Positions 57,201 through 64,000 of a DNA stretch of 64,000 nt are shown here, piece after piece. The stretch is from Eunapius fragilis (taxonomy: Eukaryota > Porifera > Demospongiae > Spongillida > Spongillidae). Positions within the stretch are counted from its first letter, which is position 1. Every line of letters begins with the position of its first letter. Under the pieces are notes generated by a model. That model did no database searches, was not told where the DNA came from, and saw nothing but the letters and a program-made list of their open reading frames with translations. Where the stretch lies: positions 11,855,242 through 11,919,241 of the forward strand of contig OY811971.1 of the NCBI GenBank assembly GCA_963681505.1. The letters run 5' to 3'. A program made the position numbers and the translations under genes.

Positions 57201-59590
57201 ATAGGTCTATTTCATTTTTCCTCTTCAATCACAAGCCTTGTTCCCTTGCTTTTTACACCACCACCGCCTTTGATTCCTATATACCACCAACCTTCTCACA
57301 TAGAGAATGTTTTTATCACTTGTGATGTTTGTTTTGACAGGTTTTCGCACATATATGTACACTTGACGTCCTAAGAGATACATCCCACAACCAGAAAGAT
57401 AAAATGAACAGTAATTGAATGCTCTAAATGAAACACTTTTTGTGGCTGCAGTAAGAAAGTTATTGCTCACAGGGTATCTGTAAAACACCACGTGATCTCT
57501 CTACATTAGCAATTTCACTATACTTTGCTGAATAGAAATCATTAAATTATTGTACTGCACTGTGACCAAAAAATTACATAAGGGAGGGCAAAGTCGTCTT
57601 GGCACGCCTCAAACTTAATCCATACACCAGTTCTGAGCACATGACCATTATCAGTGCTCAAACCACATGCATGCATGTGTCTTAGTCTCATACTATGGCC
57701 ATCAAATTAACCTTGTACATATTATCAATGGTCACAGTATGAGATATAAATGATACTGGCTACAATGTATAAATTATTCAAGATAATTAATATCAATAAT
57801 GATTTATAAATTGCAGATATCAATATGCAGTGGACATCATTGATTTCAAGTTTACAGTTCAAAAGAGATATTTAAATTTAAGATCATAATTTGCGCCAAT
57901 AGAATTTCCATAACTTCCACACAAGTTATTGTGCAGTTTATAACTCTCAATTAATTAAACATTGCTAAAAATAATTATGGACACCATTTGTTGATCACAT
58001 TGAAGTTCATTAGCTCTTGGTTATAAAATTGTAAACAAACTTGCCCAAACCACCGACTAACGTTCAAAGTACTGGATTTTAATCTTCATCCTATCAAAAT
58101 TTATTTCACTTCTAACACTATTGGTTCTATAGAATCTTGATATTGTATTCTTACAACACCTACGTACTCACTACTATACATACACTCCCAACTACTCCTA
58201 CACTCCCCACTACTACACTCCTTTACTCCCCACCATACCTACACACTCCCCACTACACTGCTACACACTCCCCAATGCACCTACACTCCTCACTACATCT
58301 ACACTCTCCACACCTACACTCCCCAAAATGTCTACACACTCCCCACTACACACACTCCACAACAGTGTTTTACCTGTCTTGCGAGGTCCTCTCCACACAA
58401 CACTGCATAGAGAGAAGAACATACACAACAGGATAATGGCAACCGCACTCACGGTGTGTCTGTGTCAGGTAGTAGAGCATCCACGGACATCACCTTGATG
58501 TCATTATGTGGAGACCTGGGATGAAAGTATCCCAACTAAGCAGTAGTCCTAAATGAGTGCCTACACACTGATGACAGGGTTTGACGTAAGGGTTGCCATA
58601 AATGACATTGATTTATGTGGTACAACTATCATAGCATGTTTAGCAGCAAACATAACATGTGATTACAACAACGCGTCATCAACCACAGCACATGCAAACC
58701 CCTAAGGATATAAAATAAGCAAATTCACTATGTCTATGACGTTTTTCAATTAACATAATTAGGGCCAATCGTCATAAATAACATGTCATTTATGGCAACC
58801 CTTACATCGACTGCTGACTGATGAGTGCATGCTACCCAATGCAACCAGGGCCGTAGCATTGATAATAGAACCGGCCCAGCCAATGAAATTGATAATGTAG
58901 AAAGATCCATGGGGAAGGCTGATGGAGGGGGCACCCCCTCCAGGCAAGCTAGGGGATACAGGAAAGCACTATGAGGTTTTGGAAGGAGCCCACTAGCCAA
59001 CGGTTTTCGATGCGTAAAAAATACTCACACAATATATGTAACTGCATGTGCAACACATAACATGTACCTTTGCAGTTACTAATAATAACTCATCATTTGA
59101 AGATACATGCACCATGCATGCATAGTCCAAAACGCATAATTATCAATTATAAGCTGCATGCACGATTGTGGAAATCGTCAAAACTTTCCCGAAAACTTCT
59201 AATCTGCGTTCTTCACGCAATAATTTGATCATAAAATTTTATAATTTCCAGTCCGACCAAGGCCGGACTGGATGCTACGACCACAGTATCTCACAGGAAC
59301 AATTAGTTCATGTGTGCTACTATATGTGCTACTATTACCGAAAAGTACCATACATGTATTTGTAGGTCCTCCCACAGAATTATATATTTTTTAATGAATA
59401 CAGTTCAGTCGTTATGGAGATGTACAGGTTTAAACACAATAGCAGCAGAATATTTGTGTGAAGAGGACAGGTACATCAAATCTTACCTGAGGGGTGTCCA
59501 ACCATAAGCAGACTCAACAACATTCATGCCCTCCACTGCCAGCATCTTTACCATACTGGGTCCGCAGATATCCAGATCTACTACGCCAAC
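51276..59590 (-). CDS. NUBP2: NUBP2/CFD1-like P-loop ATPase, cytosolic Fe-S cluster assembly (5' exons missing)
   Basis: Seven exons join in phase: 59590-59487 ([17 protein letters not shown]), 58515-58453 ([14 protein letters not shown]), 58402-58374 (VVWRGPRKT, 29 bp), 55141-55080 ([20 protein letters not shown]), 54649-54446 ([17 protein letters not shown]... [12 protein letters not shown]), 51535-51446 ([20 protein letters not shown]) and 51389-51276 ([15 protein letters not shown], stop TGA). The blocks are those of the Mrp/NBP35 family: [19 protein letters not shown] and the CxxC (CPCC) that binds the bridging cluster with NUBP1. The C-terminal part (FSxGG, LGSV, EKGxD) favours NUBP2 over NUBP1. 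The exon with the Walker A loop is not found up to 64000. The intron after exon 4 has AT-AC ends. Introns carry several MITEs. Confidence 0.9.
51732..52210. mobile_element. 479-bp foldback element with TAA target duplication
   Basis: Two arms of about 218 bp (51732-51949, 51994-52210) are close to perfect inverted copies, starting CCCGGGTGAAAAAATACACG. TAA lies on both sides (51729-51731, 52211-52213). A 3-bp TWA-type target fits PIF/Harbinger. It lies in an intron of the NUBP2-like gene. Confidence 0.82.
53498..53632. mobile_element. Small MITE in a NUBP2-like intron
   Basis: Ends gttaccataggcagatcc and, reverse-complemented, gtagccataggcagatcc. About 135 bp with a central hairpin around accatatatggt and paired ttgtgaatatgat-like blocks. 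Confidence 0.65.
53712..54326. mobile_element. Possible TIR element
   Basis: TTAACTGATTACCAGC at 53713-53728 is inverted at 54309-54324. Directly inside the left end taagcgtctaaagac is repeated twice. No clear target duplication. Confidence 0.4.
55212..57323 (+). mobile_element. Non-autonomous Helitron-like unit C
   Basis: 2112 bp, inverted near-copy of 21897-24066. Begins with the palindrome GGAACCTACGCGAGTAGGTT and ends with the long hairpin 57044-57323 (terminus tatcacttgt). Contains the degenerate proline-rich stretch (56650-56830) and the [14 protein letters not shown] coding remnant (56841-57040). It lies in an intron of the NUBP2-like gene, in the transcribed-strand-opposite orientation. 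Confidence 0.78.
57044..57323. repeat. Terminal hairpin of unit C
   Basis: Arms of about 130 bp, same sequence as 7156-7440 and 21897-22178. The flank beyond (gatgtttgttttgacagg) is unrelated to that of the other copies, which fixes the terminus. Confidence 0.88.
57324..58140. other. Intron sequence of the NUBP2-like gene, nothing recognised
   Basis: AT-rich, with no exon-like block, long repeat or inverted repeat seen. Confidence 0.5.
58160..58355 (+). repeat. ctacactcccca simple repeat
   Basis: Irregular 10-14-bp units of ctacacactcccca type immediately downstream (on the minus strand) of the 29-bp exon. Confidence 0.85.
58566..58827. mobile_element. 262-bp MITE in a NUBP2-like intron
   Basis: Inverted repeats start CACTGATGACAGGG / CACTCATCAGTCAG and contain the perfect block GTAAGGGTTGCCATAAATGA. 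No reliable target duplication. Confidence 0.65.
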
Positions 59591-59689
59591 CTGCAAAAAA
59601 TTACGAATTCAAAATCACCATGTGCAGCACTGTACGATTAATTAATTATGCTTCAATGTCAGGTGTATCAAATACCTATTTTCTGAGAA

Positions 59690-60235
59690 TGCGGAGGTGG
59701 GTATGGACCCATGAGGTAGTGGGTGTGTACCCACATACATTGAATGGACACATGAGGCAGTGGGTACACATGTGGTGTGGGTATGGACCCATGAGGTAGT
59801 GGGTGTGTACCCACATACACATGTGGAGTTGGATATGGACCCATGAGGTAGTGGGTGCGTACCCACATAGTGTATGGACCCATTAGGTAGTGGGTGTGTA
59901 CCCACGTACACATGTGGAGGTAGGTGGGTATGGACCCGTGAGGTAGTGGGTATGTACCCATGTACACATGTGGAGGTAGGTGGGTATGGACCCACGAGGT
60001 AGTGGGTGCGTACCCACATACAGTGTATGGACACATGAGGTAGTGATTGTGTACCCACATCTGTACAGATGTGGAGGTGGGTATGGGCCCATGAGGCAGT
60101 GGGTATGTACCCATGTACACATGTGGAGGTGGGTATGTACCCATGTACACATGTGCAGGTGGGTATGGACCCATGAGGTAGTGGGTGTGTACCCACATAC
60201 ATGTACACATGTGGAGACCCATGAGGTCTTGGGTG
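59690..60235. repeat. About 52-bp minisatellite
   Basis: Around ten units of gtgggtatggacccatgag, gtagtgggtgtgtacccaca and tacacatgtggag. Units contain internal self-complementary pairs (gtgggta/tacccac). Long ORFs on both strands (up to 202 codons) are repeat artefacts. Confidence 0.93.
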
Positions 60236-60242
60236 TGTGTCA

Positions 60243-60509
60243 TTATACATTATAAATGCATTGAATCTGCTCTTCGACGAACGCCTTTACCTCATCAGTA
60301 TGCCTGCCTGAGCCACTTTTTCGCCTGACATCCCCCATTATTTCATACCTTCTTAGAAAGCCATGCACACCTTTTTGCGTGCAGTGCAGGTTTTCTTCGC
60401 GAATAGTCAGCGACTTATCTCCAGCAAAGTAATAATGGAGAATGCATTGCTTTTTGTATTCTGAGAAGACCATGTCGCGCAAACCACCAAAAGGTTTATC
60501 AAATGACAT
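60243..60509 (-). pseudogene. Tc1/IS630-like transposase N-terminal fragment
   Basis: Reads YKKQCILHYYFAGDKSLTI, then GVHGFLRRYEIMGDVRRKSG with SGRHTDEVKAFVEEQI. The helix-turn-helix followed by F-x-RYE-x-x-G-x-x-R-K-x-GSGR is the usual N-terminal DNA-binding region of a Tc1-like family. The DDE part is absent: the ORF ends where the minisatellite begins. Confidence 0.6.
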
Positions 60510-60734
60510 TGAACAGAATTTTTATGTAATGATCTCATGTACCGTAGAAACGCGTTCTGTACATGCTAATGCAGCAGGATCATTTAGCACTTGTATACGA
60601 TGATTGGAATCAGCCTGGGAAAACTACGTATTCACTACTCTTACATATTGCATATCAAAAAGTGATTTTGAACGAAACGAAACGTAACATTTTGCCCGTC
60701 CACACATGTACATGTAAAAAAGTATGAACAGTTC

Positions 60735-62114
60735 AAGATGCACAATCCTGAAGTAAAAATCGGCTTCTCCAAGTTTACAGAGTTATGGCCAGAAGAATGC
60801 CGCTGGAACCCACAGGAACCCAGTCTGTGTTATGTACACTACATCAGAATACCAAGCTGATGCTAGCCAGAAGCAAGTTAGAGGCTCTAACTGGAGGGGA
60901 GTTGAAGCACTATGGCAACTGTCTGGCAGCTATTCGTGCAATCCTCCAAGGATTGGGTGCTTTCTTGTGGAGTGCAGTGAGTGCTCTGGTGCAGATGCAT
61001 TCAAAGAAAGGCTGCTGGGTATAATGGATGTCGAACTCATAGACACAGTTGAGTTTCGCCAGTGGACCTCTCTCTACAGATAACGCATGAGTTTTTACAT
61101 ATATATGCATGTATGTTGAAAAAGTTAAAATACCATGACTTTATAGCAAAAGCCCAAGCTACGTTCATGAGAGAAAGAATCTCAAACCAGGTGAATGGTG
61201 AATACCATGTGATTGCTGATTTTTCAGCTTTATTGTGCAAGATGAAGTATAGAGCTTTCACTGGAATAACAACCAAGCAACAATACATCCCTTCGTGTGC
61301 TACTGGTCAACTATCAAACCTCTGTTTCATTGTCTCTGCAGACAGTAGGGAGCAGGATACCATTGTAGTCCATCTCTTCCAGAGAAAGCTGGTTGAGTTT
61401 GTGACCATACACAGTGGGGAGAAGCCAAAAAGAATCTGCTACATGTCAGACGGATGTGCTGCACTATATAAGAACTGGAAGAATTTTCTGAATCTGTGTA
61501 ATTACTTTGCTCATTTTGGTGTGCAGGCTGAGTGGCACCTCTTTGCCAAATCTCACGGGAAATCAGTAGAAGATGGAGCAGGAGGAACACTCAAGACTCT
61601 TGCAACCAAAGCCAGTCTTCTGCGTACATACAGTGGCCACATACGCACTCCCCATCTGCAGGAGAGACTTAAGCATAGCAGTATATTTGATGGCACACAC
61701 CAAATCCATTGTGCAAAACTGATATCTGCTGATATAATGGAAGTCAGTTTATTTCCACCAGCAGTAATTCCAGACGTGCATGAAAAGACTACCATTATAC
61801 ATCATGAAAGCCACATTCAGATAGTGGCCATAACAGGCTATGTAAACAATGGGTCATGTTGGCTAGGTTATGCGAAATCATTAAATCACTTGGAACAGAC
61901 GGTAACAGTGATGTTTCTACACCCGTGTATCCCATCACCTTCATTTATCTACCCATCCCTACATGACATCATGAATGTTGACCCTTCTGACATAAACCCC
62001 ATTACAGCCACTGGTCGCACATACACATTAACAAAGAAACAAATCCCTGAAGCAACAAGGTTGCTAGCTGCTAGCAGAAAGAGTACATTGTTGAATTTAT
62101 TCTATGCTGTTTGA
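60735..62114 (+). pseudogene. Conserved transposon-associated protein, possible DDE nuclease, two frameshifts
   Basis: Three frames chain together: VKIGFSKFTELWPEECRW with GTQSVLCTLHQNTKLMLARS (to about 60945), then CFLVECSECSGADAF and DTVEFRQWT (to 61065), then a 350-codon frame from 61062 with YHDFIAKAQATFM, VIADFSALL, CFIVSADSREQDTIVVHLF, ICYMSDGCAALYKNWKNF and EWHLFAKSHGKSVEDGAGG. The order and spacing match a large family of metazoan uncharacterised proteins found next to transposons. The Asp in IADF, the Asp in SDGCAALYKN and the acidic residue in the KS-x-EDG block could be a DDE triad; that is inference. The C-terminal frame is long and clean. Confidence 0.6.
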
Positions 62115-62480
62115 GTGCGGGTGTTTCATAAGCAAACTTTCTGGTCAACTATGAATATTTTCAACCAACACTTATGAAATCAGTAGTTTAGCAAGGTGTA
62201 ATGGCCTCCCCAAAACCAGATTTGGTAACAAAGGTGATCCTGATACTAGCAACCCTTCTTTTATGGTGTCATTAGGAAATAATGAACTTCACATAAGTTC
62301 GTCAAACAGTTCAGTGTCACACCTGTCTTTAGTTAAATGATGTAAACTCCCATAAGTAGGTAAATCAATGCAAAGTATGAAAAGTCTTGTTGAGTGCTCG
62401 ATATTTTCATAGCGAAGAGGTTTGTGGTATACATATAGTGTTCATACCTATAAAGAGAATTGGAAATTTATAGGATCTCA
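62115..62480. other. No gene recognised
   Basis: AT-rich intergenic sequence between two transposon remnants. Confidence 0.5.
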
Positions 62481-63800
62481 TATTGAGGGCCCAATTGATG
62501 TGGAATGACCCATCAACAGGTTTGATGTCATTCCAAAGGTCACGGCTTAAGGAAAATGGCACCTCACCACTGACCTACCCTACCCACTCGGGTAAAGTGT
62601 CAACGACACTTTACACCAGACTCTGCTCACTCCAGTATACAACTGTGGAGGACGTGGCCAGTGTAGCGGCAAAACTAGGTCAGGGTGCGCTATCGAAGCA
62701 GCCTACAGCTGGTTCCTGTTCAGCTGCATGACCATCCTTTTCCAGGTGCGAATGGAAAGGCAGATGGAATTAAAACCAAAATTGTAGGCAATGAAGTTAT
62801 TTAGGAAAACAAGTGTGGAACTGAGCCCAGAGACATGGGAAATCATCAGACTTGGCAGCATTGTACTTAAGCCATTCAAGGCAGTCTTTTTAGACTTGAT
62901 ACTACTACCGCTGGCCAAACACAAGACTGAGGGTCCAGCCACTAGCATCACATTCTTAGGTATCACTATTGACACGCAGCTGGCCAACTAAGCCTTTCCA
63001 ACGAAAAGGTGGAACGTTATGGTCCTTATTTGGTAGCTGGGGAGTCCAAAAAGCGTACACGAGGAAGGAGCTGGAATCACGAGTCATGACGCATGCTCAA
63101 TCACGCCTGTAAGGTCATTCCACCTGGGCACTCCATTCTTAGGAGGATGTTCAATCTACTCAAAAAAACATGGGAAGGCACATCACAAAATTCGTCTGAA
63201 TAGAGAGTTTCGATCCTACCTGCAATGGTGGTCCATATTTTCCACCTCATGGAATGGGGTGTCCTACCTATCTGCTCAAACCACGGGTAATTATCCACTG
63301 ACGCATCTAGAACGTGGGGGAAGCAGTGCCTACAACAAGGACTTATGGTTCCAGCTGCAGTGGGACGCGAATACCTTTCACTTGTCGATAGTGCTAGAGG
63401 AACTGCTGCCTATTGTGGTAGCAACCGCCATGTGGGGGTCGGCTTAGCAAACCAGGAAGAATCCATGCAGCCAGTACTGAAAAGGGTGCTATATGGTATT
63501 TGCAGAGCACAAGCGATGCAGAACAGTGACACACCTTGCATTCGTATGCCCATCAAATGGGCATATAAATGCGGGATGGGGGATGTCGCAGTTGATCATA
63601 ATTCAGCAGCTTCTTATGTCAAAATACACCTGAAAAAATCGAAGTGCGACCAGTTCGGAGCAGGTGCTGACATTCTGTTAGGTTGCACAGGGTGCGATCT
63701 GTGTCCGGTTACGGCGATCGTTGGGTATGTAAACCAAAGGGGCAAGTCACCGTTAGTGTTCCGGTTCGATCCATTCGAACCGAACATTGACCCGAACTGA
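62480..63800 (+). pseudogene. DIRS/Ngaro-like retroelement fragments (RT, RNase H, tyrosine recombinase)
   Basis: In order: an RT-like scrap ending HKTEGPATSITFLGITIDT (62880-62985); an RNase-H-like scrap WFQLQWDANTFHLSIVLEEL with LPIVVATAMWG (63340-63445); and a tyrosine-recombinase-like part (63480-63800) with VLKRVLYGICRAQAMQNSD, VKIHLKKSKCDQFGAGADIL and CTGCDLCPVTAIVGYVNQRG. This combination and order is that of DIRS/Ngaro-type retroelements that use a tyrosine recombinase instead of a DDE integrase. There are frame changes between pieces, and the recombinase ends before the catalytic R-H-R-Y region. From 63802 on, a gaac-rich stretch (cgaactgaacttcgaacgg) follows. Confidence 0.65.
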
Positions 63801-64000
63801 CTTAATTCGAACTGAACTTCGAACGGTTCGTACTTAAAAATTATTACTGGTTAAATAAAGTTTTTATGACCATACGAAACAGTTCATTCGGCACAGATTC
63901 GCGCGTAATCGCCGTGATATTGATTTCTGAAAGTACAGATCTTGATCAGAGCATGTTAAATTGGATGCTCATCGCGTCACCTAGCTTTTCCGCAAAATCA

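Noticed and set aside
59642..60250. 202-aa and 191-aa minus ORFs
   Set aside because: Two frames of the same minisatellite are open at once, which indicates repeat structure rather than coding.

Overview
This is a eukaryotic, metazoan-type window. It has spliced genes with GT-AG introns, a very dense and diverse transposon load, long homopolymer G/C tracts and a gap of exactly 200 N (49291-49490). Introns of 47-66 bp in the best-preserved genes, plus the mix of Helitron, Gypsy, DIRS-like, hAT, Harbinger and CACTA-like remnants, fit an early-branching marine invertebrate. A demosponge is my best guess, by inference only. No bacterial operons, tRNA, rRNA or CRISPR array was seen.

Layout. 1-7440: a Helitron-like element with a RepHel ORF ending in an OTU domain, a degenerate second helicase copy, a proline-rich small ORF, and a 285-bp terminal hairpin whose edge is fixed by an empty site in a paralogous segment. 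7441-18486: two copies of a duplicated segment, each carrying a RecQ-like helicase scrap and a cysteine-rich three-repeat secreted protein gene on the minus strand. Both genes are dead: one is split by a 3.9-kb CACAG-ended element that itself contains a TTA-flanked Harbinger-like element, the other has a Cys-to-stop change and no first exon. 18487-21896: frameshifted Gypsy pol. 21897-24066: a non-autonomous relative of the Helitron-like 3' end. 24067-31600: hAT element, minisatellites, two splice-bounded orphan exons, a tandem duplication and another hairpin unit. 31640-34060: a third copy of the secreted-protein locus, intact, with TATA box, signal peptide, pro-region and polyA signal. 34200-41140: hAT and Gypsy wrecks and MITEs. 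42522-47901: two intact divergent multi-exon genes, a 973-aa CACTA/KDZ-type transposase-like protein (15 exons) and a 290-aa partner (5 exons). 51276-59590: the one clear housekeeping gene, a NUBP2/CFD1-like Fe-S scaffold ATPase on the minus strand, whose introns host several MITEs and which appears to contain a U12-type AT-AC intron. 60243-64000: Tc1-like, DDE-like and DIRS-like fragments.

How it fits together. Three paralogous copies of one locus and repeated transposon families give internal empty sites. These allow exact transposon boundaries and target-site duplications to be read from this window alone. The most promising items are the intact divergent gene pair, the long-hairpin Helitron-like family, the three-repeat secreted protein family and the AT-AC intron.
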